Source: Sphingobacterium sp. LZ7M1 (GTDB lineage: Bacteria; Bacteroidota; Bacteroidia; Sphingobacteriales; Sphingobacteriaceae). From it: 64,000 bases of DNA. The stretch is from the NCBI RefSeq assembly GCF_024296865.1, contig NZ_CP101134.1:4092001-4156000 (forward strand), in the 5' to 3' direction. The translations under genes and the position numbers were made by a program. Below the pieces are notes generated by a model. That model was not told where the DNA came from and made no database searches. It worked only from the letters and a program-made list of their open reading frames with translations. Shown piece by piece: positions 1 to 8,011 of this stretch; within the stretch, counting starts at the first letter, position 1, and each line of letters opens with the position of its first letter.

Positions 1-637
1 CATCAGCTGGTCCAGTACCACCACCGATAAAAGTCGTAACTCCACTGTACAATGCTGTTTCAACCTGTTGAGGACTGATAAAGTGAATATGCGTATCGAT
101 TCCTCCAGCAGTAAGGATCATTCCGGCACCACTGTGGACTTCAGTAGACGCACCGATCACCATGCCATCAGTTACCCCTGCTTGAATATCTGGATTACCC
201 GCTTTTCCAACTCCAACGATTTTTCCATCCTTAATACCCACATCGCCTTTTACAATTCCCCAGTGATCAATGATGATGGCATTGGTAATTACAAAATCTA
301 GCACACCTTCATCACGCAAGGCACGTGCAGATTGCCCCATTCCATCACGGATGGTTTTACCGCCACCAAATTTGTTCTCTTCACCATATACATTGAAATC
401 TTTTTCTATTTCAATAAAAAGCTCTGTATCGGCCAATCTAACTTTATCCCCAGTGGTCGGGCCAAAAAGTGATGCATACTTATCCCTAGGGATATGTAAA
501 ACGCCATCTATGTATTTAACCGATGATTTATCGATTCCTAATTTCTCTAATCCGAGTGCATCCAAACGCATTGCTGCAGTTCCAGCGGTTGTCAATCCAA
601 CCACTTTGATCCACTCTCTTCTATTCCATGTTCCCAT
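1..637 (-). CDS. ureC: Urease subunit alpha, N-terminal part (cut by window edge)
   Basis: Catalytic subunit of nickel urease, which hydrolyses urea to ammonia and carbamate. Only about 212 residues are in the window; the gene continues past base 1. The segment with FGPTTGDKVRLADTELF, the YGEE/KFGGGK/IRDGMGQ run and GGIDTHIHFISPQQ (first His-x-His nickel ligands) is diagnostic for UreC. Standard UreC proteins begin near the RDKYASLFGPT segment. This frame instead opens with about 50 extra residues starting MGTWNRREWIKVVGLTTAG, which look like a twin-arginine signal (N-RR-E-W-I-K followed by a weakly hydrophobic stretch). The ATG at 637 is 17 bases after the ureB stop, which fits operon spacing; a later Met (residue 23) would leave a larger gap. 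UreDEFG accessory genes are not in the window. Family call very sure; the signal is inference. Confidence 0.95.
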   Translation of the reverse strand, partial: MGTWNRREWIKVVGLTTAGTAAMRLDALGLEKLGIDKSSVKYIDGVLHIPRDKYASLFGPTTGDKVRLADTELFIEIEKDFNVYGEENKFGGGKTIRDGMGQSARALRDEGVLDFVITNAIIIDHWGIVKGDVGIKDGKIVGVGKAGNPDIQAGVTDGMVIGASTEVHSGAGMILTAGGIDTHIHFISPQQVETALYSGVTTFIGGGTGPAD

Positions 638-654
638 TTTTACTGTGTTTTATG

Positions 655-1026
655 TTATTTGGAATTCCTATATTTTAGTTCTTTTATTTTCGCCATGGCA
701 GCTGATTTCACTTTGGAGTCTGTAACCTTTCCATTGGTCAAACCGTTGAAACCATGAACCTCTTTATTGCCTCCGATCTCCACCAAAATGACCTTCTTCT
801 CTTCTCCCGGTTCAAATCGGATAGCGGTACTGGCAGGAATGTTCAAACGCATGCCGAAGGCCTTCTCTCTATCGAAAGACAAAAATTTGTTGACTTCAAA
901 AAAATGATAATGCGACCCTATCTGAATAGGTCGATCACCTTCATTCTTTACAGAGATATCAACGGTCTTATGACCGTCATTGGCAATAATCTCCTCCTTT
1001 TTCAATATGTATTCTCCTGGAACCAT
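655..1026 (-). CDS. ureB: Urease subunit beta
   Basis: Structural beta subunit of the urease complex, 123 residues. It opens with the typical MVPGEYILKKEEI start and contains the conserved core GSHYHFFEVNKFLSFDREKAFGMRLNIPASTAIRFEPGE, which packs against UreC and the active-site flap. The length is normal for a free-standing beta subunit, slightly extended at the lysine-rich C-terminus. It lies 18 bases after ureA and 17 before ureC on the minus strand, so the three form one operon. It has no signal peptide of its own; if UreC were exported, UreB would have to travel in the folded complex. Confidence 0.96.
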   Translation of the reverse strand: MVPGEYILKKEEIIANDGHKTVDISVKNEGDRPIQIGSHYHFFEVNKFLSFDREKAFGMRLNIPASTAIRFEPGEEKKVILVEIGGNKEVHGFNGLTNGKVTDSKVKSAAMAKIKELKYRNSK

Positions 1027-1044
1027 CTTATGTTTTTTTAAAGG

Positions 1045-1350
1045 TTAACGAATTGGATTATTTACGGTAACTAACTTTGTCCCATCGGGAAATGTTACCT
1101 CCACCTGAATATCATAGATCATTTCTGGGACACCTTCCATCACTTGGCTTTTTGTCAACAACTTAGTGCCGAACTCCATTAAATCTGCAACAGATTTCTT
1201 TCCCACTCGGGCCTCTTCCACAATCTGTGAACTGATATACGCTATGCTTTCTGGGTAATTTAACTTGACCCCCTTCTGGAGTCTTTTTGCAGCTAGCTCT
1301 CCGGCTAGATACAACATCAACTTTTCAGTCTCTCTCGGTGTTAATCGCAT
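1045..1350 (-). CDS. ureA: Urease subunit gamma
   Basis: Smallest urease subunit, 101 residues, the usual length. The start MRLTPRETEKLMLYLAGELAAKR, the central ALNYPE-like segment (KLNYPESIAYISSQIVEEAR), and the end with VPEMIYDIQVEVTFPDGTKLVTVNNPI are family hallmarks. It is preceded on the minus strand by a porin gene with a gap of only 34 bases and followed by ureB, giving the order porin-ureA-ureB-ureC. Transcription most likely starts upstream of the porin gene, since no exact TAnnTTTG box is visible in the short porin-ureA gap. Confidence 0.96.
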   Translation of the reverse strand: MRLTPRETEKLMLYLAGELAAKRLQKGVKLNYPESIAYISSQIVEEARVGKKSVADLMEFGTKLLTKSQVMEGVPEMIYDIQVEVTFPDGTKLVTVNNPIR

Positions 1351-1385
1351 ATGTTTTTTTGTATATATTTTTTTCTTATCCTCTT

Positions 1386-2582
1386 TTACAAAACTGGAAT
1401 GGTAAAGTAAGCCCCTAGGGACAACCTGTTAAATTGTTGCCTATCCATGTTTACTACATCTTTGTATGAAACCGTATTTCCCATGTAGCCCAAATAGAAC
1501 CTGAGGTCTTTTGTTAAGAATGGCTTATGTTGTAAGGCAGCGAAATAGGTATAGTTTGTCCTGAAATCATTCCCTAACTCATCATCCGCATTTGACCCGG
1601 CGGTCTCCACTCCTCCTTTTAAGGCAATCTCCCATTTGTCCGCCAAGAACTGGTCAAACCTTAAAATGGCAGATTTATAAACGATATCCTTCGAAAGGGT
1701 TCTTGCAGCCCCGGTCCTTGCATAGAAATCATTGATAACATTGGAACCGATTAAGGCATGATCAACCGCATAATATGAATATTGAAGATCTAGATAGATC
1801 ATTTGACGATCGGTCTTGTACTTATTCGCTAATGAAACGGCATGGTTGGTATTGCCTTTTGCAAATTGAGATATATTATAAGACCATTTTGTATTGAATT
1901 TTTTCTCAGCAAATGCTCCTATCCAGGTAAAGTATGCTCCTAACGGTGCTTTCGATGCTTCCAACCCAGATGCTGAAAGGTTATTGTCTGCCAATAATCT
2001 ATCAAAACTGTGGTTACTGGTATTATAGACCTGCAGATTTAGGGAGTGATTGGGATCGACCTCATAACTCAGCATTCCTCCGACCACAAATAGATTTAAG
2101 ATCCGGTCTACGTAGTCTGTAAATTTATACTCATAAATGGGGTTATTCTCGAATTCATAACTACCCACAATTGCACTTTGCTTTCCTAAGGTAACCGACC
2201 ATTTATTGTCTTTGCCGAATTTGTATTTCAAAAAAGCAAAATCTAATGCAGCAGATCCATTGTCTTGACTAGTGGGTGCAAAGGAGCGGTTAAGCCTAAA
2301 CCTAACCTTATAAGAAAGTTGGTCATTGTAATCTCCTCCTAATAAAATACGCGCTTCATCAAGATTGGCATTTACCTTACTGTCATCATTCCCTAAGTTG
2401 TTGGCATTTAATCCGGCACGGAGCAATACATCTAAATTGATCAGCTTGGAAGCCTTGGGTTCTTTTTGCCTAATGCTGTCTTGTTCGGATTGTTCGTTCA
2501 CCAAAGAATCGGTCAATTCTTCAGCTAGGGAAAGCTGTAAAAATAAAAGGGGAAAAAGGATTATCAGGAGATGTTTTTTCAT
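1386..2582 (-). CDS. OprO/OprP-like outer-membrane porin, first gene of urease operon
   Basis: A 398-residue secreted protein with a cleavable signal (MKKHLLIILFPLLFLQLSLAEE) followed by a short polar linker and a chain of alternating amphipathic strands ending in an aromatic-flanked strand (LGAYFTIPVL), as expected for a trimeric outer-membrane beta-barrel. The segments YKVRFRLNRSF, LDFAFLKYKFG and WSVTLGKQSAIVGSYEFENNP resemble phosphate-selective porins O and P. Its position directly ahead of ureABC suggests that it admits urea or nickel, but the substrate cannot be read from the sequence. An exact TATATTTG box lies about 23 bases upstream of its start. Barrel assignment is good; the specificity is speculation. 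Confidence 0.8.
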   Translation of the reverse strand: MKKHLLIILFPLLFLQLSLAEELTDSLVNEQSEQDSIRQKEPKASKLINLDVLLRAGLNANNLGNDDSKVNANLDEARILLGGDYNDQLSYKVRFRLNRSFAPTSQDNGSAALDFAFLKYKFGKDNKWSVTLGKQSAIVGSYEFENNPIYEYKFTDYVDRILNLFVVGGMLSYEVDPNHSLNLQVYNTSNHSFDRLLADNNLSASGLEASKAPLGAYFTWIGAFAEKKFNTKWSYNISQFAKGNTNHAVSLANKYKTDRQMIYLDLQYSYYAVDHALIGSNVINDFYARTGAARTLSKDIVYKSAILRFDQFLADKWEIALKGGVETAGSNADDELGNDFRTNYTYFAALQHKPFLTKDLRFYLGYMGNTVSYKDVVNMDRQQFNRLSLGAYFTIPVL

Positions 2583-2604
2583 GTCGAAATTATTCGGTAC
2601 TGAC

Positions 2605-2612
2605 CAAATATA
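2605..2612 (-). promoter_or_regulatory. Candidate -7 box of the porin-urease operon
   Basis: On the minus strand this reads TATATTTG, an exact match to the Bacteroidota sigma-A -7 consensus TAnnTTTG. It sits 22 bases before the porin ATG. A convincing -33 TTTG at normal spacing is not obvious, so this remains a candidate. Confidence 0.45.
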
Positions 2613-2656
2613 GTTTCAACATATAAAAATGAAATTAGCCTGAAATTAGAATGAGA

Positions 2657-4039
2657 TTAGAAAGATGGTTTAGGGATTTTCACACTGACCGTAGTCCCTT
2701 TATTTTCCTCCGTATCGAGCTCTAGTTGAACATCATGCAAGATGAAAATATTGCGCGCCAAAACTAATCCAAGGCCATTTCCATAGATCTCGCCGACATT
2801 GGAAGCCCTAAAAAAGGAATAATAGATATTGGAAAGATCTTTTTCTGGAATACCGATTCCTTGATCAATAATTTTAATAATGATAAACTCCTGATCAAAT
2901 TCCATGAGAACTTTTACCGCTTTGTCGTCACCATATTTTATGGCATTGGACAATATATTACTAAAGGCAATATAGAACAGATCTGGGTTTGCTTTCACCA
3001 ACAGATCATCACTATCCTCCGGTATATTGCTGAGATCAAACTGAACTTTACTGTTGCTGTTTAACTCCGTTTCGGTTTTAATTACTTCAAACAATAATTC
3101 ATCGATACGTACTGGAAGTATATCTCTAATTTTCCGTTGGCTCCCCAAACTCGACATCACCAAAAGGTCTTTGATCATAAACTTCATGCGGTTGGTATGA
3201 TGTATGATCGTGTCTATTGACTGATAGGCTTCATGCGATCGGTCGATTTGTTGTTGTGCAAGTTCTGCTTCCCCGCCGATAATGGTCAATGGAGTTCGTA
3301 GGGAGTGGGATGCATTCCCAATAAAGCTTTTTTGCAATTGGACTGCAATATCCAAGCGGTCAAGCATGGAATTATAGTTAGTATATAATTGATCAATTTC
3401 ATCGCCTTCACTACTGAATTTATTGCTGAGTCGATGATCAAGGGTGGCAATGTTGACCTTTTCCAGCTCATCATTCAGTACTTTCAACGGATTAAGGATC
3501 CTATTGGCAAAATAAAAAGCCAACCCAATGATGAACACAAAGGAAATTAAACCGCCCGTTAGCAAAGTTTGATCAAGGTCCTTTTGCTCTCCATGTCCAT
3601 AATCATCAATCCCCTCAGAAATCACCAATAAGTTCTCGGCATGCTGCTTATCCTCAAAAAACAGGGCTAAATAAGAAACATTTTTATGGAGAAAGGTAGC
3701 TCTACCCTCTTCGATTGCTGTTTTATAAAACTCAGATGGCATGGGCAGGTCAGGCCTGATCCGCAATTGGTTGCTCCCTTTAACAATCCTGAGGTAGTAA
3801 TCATTTCCTTCTGCCAACTGCTTCAGGTATTTCCGCTTTACCTCATAATAAATTTGATTGTTATACTCATCATTTTGGATGATATGTTCTCCAACTATGC
3901 GGGCATTTTCTTCTAAACGATGGAAAAATTTGGTCTGTAAGCTGTCTCTGGTAAAATAGGAGACATAATAGGCAAATAGTACGATCAAACTAATTGCTAT
4001 TAAGGAAAAGGATAATATGATCTTTGCCTTAATTTTCAT
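2657..4039 (-). CDS. Sensor histidine kinase (HAMP, HisKA, HATPase)
   Basis: A 460-residue membrane kinase. A first membrane helix spans about residues 8-28, a periplasmic sensor about 30-155 (no recognised ligand domain), and a second helix about 160-178. HAMP follows, then the phosphoacceptor box GNASHSLRTPLTIIGG with His245. The residue after His is Ser, not the usual Glu/Asp, as also seen in PhoQ-type kinases. The ATPase part has an N-box (FSNILSNAIKYGD), G1 (IIDQGIGIP) and G2 (GNGLGLVLARNI). Its start overlaps the response-regulator end by 11 bases, so the pair is translationally coupled. It points at the porin-urease operon 75 bases downstream, which may be a target. Signal sensed is unknown. 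Confidence 0.92.
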   Translation of the reverse strand: MKIKAKIILSFSLIAISLIVLFAYYVSYFTRDSLQTKFFHRLEENARIVGEHIIQNDEYNNQIYYEVKRKYLKQLAEGNDYYLRIVKGSNQLRIRPDLPMPSEFYKTAIEEGRATFLHKNVSYLALFFEDKQHAENLLVISEGIDDYGHGEQKDLDQTLLTGGLISFVFIIGLAFYFANRILNPLKVLNDELEKVNIATLDHRLSNKFSSEGDEIDQLYTNYNSMLDRLDIAVQLQKSFIGNASHSLRTPLTIIGGEAELAQQQIDRSHEAYQSIDTIIHHTNRMKFMIKDLLVMSSLGSQRKIRDILPVRIDELLFEVIKTETELNSNSKVQFDLSNIPEDSDDLLVKANPDLFYIAFSNILSNAIKYGDDKAVKVLMEFDQEFIIIKIIDQGIGIPEKDLSNIYYSFFRASNVGEIYGNGLGLVLARNIFILHDVQLELDTEENKGTTVSVKIPKPSF

Positions 4040-4709
4040 TCCGCATCACGTATCCCATACCAATAACGGTATGGATCAACTTGTTCTCGTATTGTTTATC
4101 GACCTTTTTCCGAAGATAGTTGACATAGACATCAACCACATTGGTACTCATGTTGATATCCATCTCCCAAACTTCCTCCAGGATATCCATCCTTGAAATC
4201 ACCTTGTTTTTATTGACCATCAGATATTCCAATAGGCGGAATTCCGTAGCGGTCAAGGAAATAGCCTTTCCGTCACGTGAAACATATTTACTGGACCTGT
4301 CTAATAACAGGTCGCCTATCTGGATAAGATGATTGCTGGAATTGTTACTGTTGGATTTACGTAATTGCCTATGAATCCTAGCTTTGAGTTCTTCAAGCTG
4401 AAAGGGTTTTGTCATATAATCATCGGCATCCCTATTGAAAGCTTCTACAACATCTTCTGTTTGATCCAAAGCTGTCAAGATCAAAATAGGAACATCCTTG
4501 TCAAAGCTGCGTATCTGTCTGCAGACATCCAACCCATTCATTTGCGGTAACATAACATCTAATATAATCAGATCAAACTTCTTGGAGCTAGCTAATTTTA
4601 ACCCACTAATTCCATCAGTGGCTACAGAAATTTGAAAATCCTCATATTTCAACCCGCGTTGAATAAGGGATATTACTGAACTCTCATCTTCGACTAATAA
4701 TATTTCCAA
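4029..4709 (-). CDS. OmpR/PhoB-family response regulator
   Basis: A 226-residue DNA-binding response regulator. The receiver domain (about 1-120) has the acidic pair at ED7-8, phosphoacceptor Asp51 in LIILDVMLPQMNG, Thr79 and Lys101 in YMTKPF. The C-terminal winged helix (about 130-225) contains LTATEFRLLEYLMVNKNKVISR and the recognition-helix segment NVVDVYVNYLRKKVD, ending with the wing IHTVIGMGYVMR. It is partner to the overlapping histidine kinase downstream. Bacteroidota pairs of this layout often regulate envelope or transport genes next door; the neighbouring porin-urease operon is the obvious candidate but this is not shown. Confidence 0.95.
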   Translation of the reverse strand: MEILLVEDESSVISLIQRGLKYEDFQISVATDGISGLKLASSKKFDLIILDVMLPQMNGLDVCRQIRSFDKDVPILILTALDQTEDVVEAFNRDADDYMTKPFQLEELKARIHRQLRKSNSNNSSNHLIQIGDLLLDRSSKYVSRDGKAISLTATEFRLLEYLMVNKNKVISRMDILEEVWEMDINMSTNVVDVYVNYLRKKVDKQYENKLIHTVIGMGYVMRNEN

Positions 4710-4816
4710 TACTTTTTAGATATAATACGTGAATCGTAATAAATATACAAAAAAGTGAAAGTTATTTGCTTAAAGTCTAATAAAAGGATTCAATTAGATT
4801 AAAATTTTACATTAAT

Positions 4817-6346
4817 CTAATTTTTAGATAATATCATCTTCGCATCCTCATCCTCTAACCTATCAACCTCTTGCTTCAATAATTTCTCTAATCGAACCTG
4901 TACTTTCTTGAATTTTGTCTGCCCATAGACATTCTTCATCTCACGCGGATCTGATTTCATATCATATAATTCCCAAGCATCCACTCTTTTATAGAAACGG
5001 ATCAATTTATAACGTCCATCGCTCACACCAAAATGGGGTGAAACCGCATGTTCTCCATTCTCATAATAATGATAATAGATCTGATCTTGAATATCTTTTT
5101 TCTTGCCGTTCAACAAACTCAAGAATGACCTACCTTGCATATCAGCAGGCACCTTCGTTCCACTCAATTCCAAGAAGGTCGGACCAATATCAACATTGGA
5201 AACCATTCCCGTAATTTTGGAATTTGGCTTGATCATGCCGGGCAGTTTCATCAACATGGGGGTACGGAATGATTCCTCATACATAAAGCGTTTGTCAAAC
5301 CAGCCATGCTCACCCATATAAAAGCCTTGATCGGAAAGATAAAGCACCAAGGTATTGTCCTCTAGGTTCTGCTCCTTTAAATAATCCAATACGCGGCCAA
5401 TATTGCGGTCCATCGACTCGGCTGTATTTAAATAATCAACCATATAACGGTGATATTTCCATTCTGCCAGGGCTTTTCCGCTCAGGTTTGATTTTTTCAA
5501 CTCCTCATAGATTGGTTTATAGTAATCTACGTAAGCTTGGAATTGTTCATCAGTCATCCGGCTGAAATTTCCATCAGCGCGCATTTTCTCGATATTTTCA
5601 AACATCTTCAGGTCATAGCCCATCTGCATATCCTTATCGATACTCATCTCTTGCTGCGCAGCTGCCTTTCTACCTGCATAATCATCATAGAAGGTTTCAG
5701 GTAATGGGATCTGCTTATGATCATTTTTACCGAAGTCTTCAACGGCCGGCATCCAGGTCCTATGTGTATTTTTATGGCCTATGATCAAGCAAAAGGGCTC
5801 TTGCTTATCCTGTCCTTTTAACCAATCCAATGCTTTATCAGTCACCAAGTCCGCTACATAGCCATCCTCTCTTGCCACGACTTCCTTTTCCCCTTCTTTA
5901 CTGCTGATAAAATCGGGATTAAAATAATGTCCCTGTCCGGTCAGGATACTATAATAGTCGAATCCTTCCAGTTTTCTGCCCAAATGTATCTTACCGATCC
6001 AAGCTGTTTGGTAACCATTGTTATGAAGTTCTTTAATGAAGGAGTTCTGACCATGGTTGAAATTAGAGGTCTCATTATCCTTAAATCCGTTTTTGTTGCT
6101 ATATTTTCCAGTCAATAAGCTGGCGCGACTCGGCCCACAGATCGAATTGGTGACATACCCACGCGTAAAAATAGCCCCCTCTTTTGCAATCCGGTCCAAA
6201 TTTGGCGTATGGCCAACCTTGGAACCATAGGCTCCAATGGTCTGGTAGGAATGGTCATCAGAAATAATAACTACAATATTGGGCTTACGCTGAGCGAAAG
6301 TTGCCAAGCTGAATAGGCAAAAACAGATAAAAGTTAGTATGCGCAT
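4817..6346 (-). CDS. Secreted sulfatase (formylglycine type), copy 1
   Basis: A type I sulfatase of 509 residues from the chosen start. The open frame extends 23 codons further upstream, but the ATG at 6346 gives a clean signal peptide (MRILTFICFCLFSLATFAQ) and avoids overlap with the next gene. The catalytic signature is C70-G-P-S-R followed by ASLLTGKYS, where the Cys becomes formylglycine; metal-binding Asp residues lie in VVIISDDHS, with later YLSDQGFYMGEHGWFDK completing the site. The C-terminus has the DUF4976-like end (YKLIRFYKRVDAWELYDMKSDPREMKN). It probably removes sulfate from a glycan in the periplasm. It is a close paralogue of the gene just upstream. A maturation enzyme is not in the window. 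Substrate is unknown; GlcNAc-6-sulfatase-like families look similar. Confidence 0.93.
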   Translation of the reverse strand: MRILTFICFCLFSLATFAQRKPNIVVIISDDHSYQTIGAYGSKVGHTPNLDRIAKEGAIFTRGYVTNSICGPSRASLLTGKYSNKNGFKDNETSNFNHGQNSFIKELHNNGYQTAWIGKIHLGRKLEGFDYYSILTGQGHYFNPDFISSKEGEKEVVAREDGYVADLVTDKALDWLKGQDKQEPFCLIIGHKNTHRTWMPAVEDFGKNDHKQIPLPETFYDDYAGRKAAAQQEMSIDKDMQMGYDLKMFENIEKMRADGNFSRMTDEQFQAYVDYYKPIYEELKKSNLSGKALAEWKYHRYMVDYLNTAESMDRNIGRVLDYLKEQNLEDNTLVLYLSDQGFYMGEHGWFDKRFMYEESFRTPMLMKLPGMIKPNSKITGMVSNVDIGPTFLELSGTKVPADMQGRSFLSLLNGKKKDIQDQIYYHYYENGEHAVSPHFGVSDGRYKLIRFYKRVDAWELYDMKSDPREMKNVYGQTKFKKVQVRLEKLLKQEVDRLEDEDAKMILSKN

Positions 6347-6359
6347 GTATTCTAAAAGT

Positions 6360-7883
6360 TTAGGAAGCTTCAAATATAAGCATTGCTTCCGAATCATCCT
6401 GTTTCTGGATTTCATCTTTTAACTTTTTCATCATTTCCGCTTGTTTCTCAGTATAGTTAGGATTATTGTAGAGATTCTCCATTTCTTTTGGATCCTTGCG
6501 CATATCATAGAGCTCCCAAGAATTGACTTTATTATAGAAACGGATTAATTTATATTGTCCGTCACTCACACCAAAATGCGGAGAAACATTATGGATTCCA
6601 TCCTCATAATAATGGTAGTATAATTGTTTTCTATCCCCTTTTTTACCATGCACGATCGCACTGAAAGATTCCCCTTGAATATCTTCTGGAATCGGCACCC
6701 CTGCCAAATCCAACATCGTAGGCGCAATATCCACGGTCATCAAAAGATCGTTGACCTTCCTGGACTTTTTGATTTCTTTAGGGAAGCGCATCATCATTGG
6801 CGTACGGAAGGATTCCTCATACATAAAGCGTTTGTCAAACCATCCGTGTTCGCCCATGTAGAACCCTTGATCGGACATATAGATCACAATCGTATTCTCG
6901 GTCAGGTGATGCTCATCCAGGTAATCCAATACCTTTCCTATATTTCTGTCCATTGATTCAGCAGTATTCAGGTAATCGGTCATATACCGTTGGAATTTCC
7001 ATTCTGCCAATTTCTTTGGATCCGAAAAATCCTGACTCGCATAATCGGCTTTTACCTTCGCATAATATTGTCTGTATTTCTCACGATCGGACTCATCCAT
7101 TCTCCTGAAATTGGACTCTTTCATCCAATCCTCTTCGGTTTTAAATAGCTTTAGGTCGTAATCTAATTTGATATCCTTGCTGATCTGCATTTCCTGGATC
7201 TTAGCAGCCTCTCTTCCCTTGTAATCATCATAGAAATTATCTGGTAATGGGAATTTCTTATGGTCATTCTTTCCAAAATCCTGTGGGTCTGGATCCCATT
7301 CCCTATGGGTTGCTTTATGACCTAGTATCAAACAGAATGGCTTTTCTCCATCCAAGGACCCCATCCAGTTCAATGCCTTTTCGGTTACAATATCCGACAC
7401 ATAACCCTTCTCCCTGGTCAATTCCCCTTTTTGGTTCTTGAAGTCAGGATTGAAATAATGCCCTTGGTTTAGCAGTACATCAAAGTAATCAAACCCTTCC
7501 AAAGTATCCCCTAAATGCTGTTTTCCAATCCATGAAGTTGTATACCCTGCCTTTCTGAGCTCTTTGACAAAGGAATTCTGGCTATGCTCAAAATGGGACT
7601 TTTCATTTTCCCGGTAACCATTTTTATGACTGTATTTCCCCGTCAACAAACTTGCACGGCTTGGCCCACATAGGGAATTGTTCACATAGGCGCGGTTGAA
7701 AAGTAAGCCTTCCTGAGCAATACGATCAATATTGGGCGTACTGCCAATCTTGGAGCCGTATGAAGAAATGGTCTGGAAAGAATGGTCATCGGATATAATG
7801 ATCACGATATTTGGAGCCTTCTGAGCAAAAAGCACATTTATTCCGAAAACGAAAAAAAGCAGGTAGGTAGATAATCTAATCAT
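6360..7883 (-). CDS. Secreted sulfatase (formylglycine type), copy 2
   Basis: A 507-residue sulfatase with signal peptide MIRLSTYLLFFVFGINVLFAQ and active-site signature C72-G-P-S-R. Metal ligands are visible in IIISDDHS and YMSDQGFYMGEHGWFDKR. It is collinear with the downstream sulfatase along its whole length, including identical stretches such as YMGEHGWFDKRFMYEESFRTPM and SPHFGVSDG, so the two arose by tandem duplication. They are 13 bases apart on the same strand and are probably cotranscribed. The region after the catalytic box differs more (loops around residues 150-280), which could mean a shifted substrate preference. Sulfate removal from host or algal polysaccharide is the likely role. 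Confidence 0.93.
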   Translation of the reverse strand: MIRLSTYLLFFVFGINVLFAQKAPNIVIIISDDHSFQTISSYGSKIGSTPNIDRIAQEGLLFNRAYVNNSLCGPSRASLLTGKYSHKNGYRENEKSHFEHSQNSFVKELRKAGYTTSWIGKQHLGDTLEGFDYFDVLLNQGHYFNPDFKNQKGELTREKGYVSDIVTEKALNWMGSLDGEKPFCLILGHKATHREWDPDPQDFGKNDHKKFPLPDNFYDDYKGREAAKIQEMQISKDIKLDYDLKLFKTEEDWMKESNFRRMDESDREKYRQYYAKVKADYASQDFSDPKKLAEWKFQRYMTDYLNTAESMDRNIGKVLDYLDEHHLTENTIVIYMSDQGFYMGEHGWFDKRFMYEESFRTPMMMRFPKEIKKSRKVNDLLMTVDIAPTMLDLAGVPIPEDIQGESFSAIVHGKKGDRKQLYYHYYEDGIHNVSPHFGVSDGQYKLIRFYNKVNSWELYDMRKDPKEMENLYNNPNYTEKQAEMMKKLKDEIQKQDDSEAMLIFEAS

Positions 7884-8011
7884 ACATTAAATATACAAAT
7901 TCAAGGTTAAATATTATTGATTTAAATAAATCCAGAAATACTGTAAAATATTGCTTTCAGTAATTTGCAGAATCAATAAAAATGAGGACTTTTGCGTAAT
8001 AATTTCATTAC

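Noticed and set aside
6347..6415. 23-codon upstream extension of sulfatase copy 1
   Set aside because: It would precede a clean signal peptide and overlap the upstream gene end.
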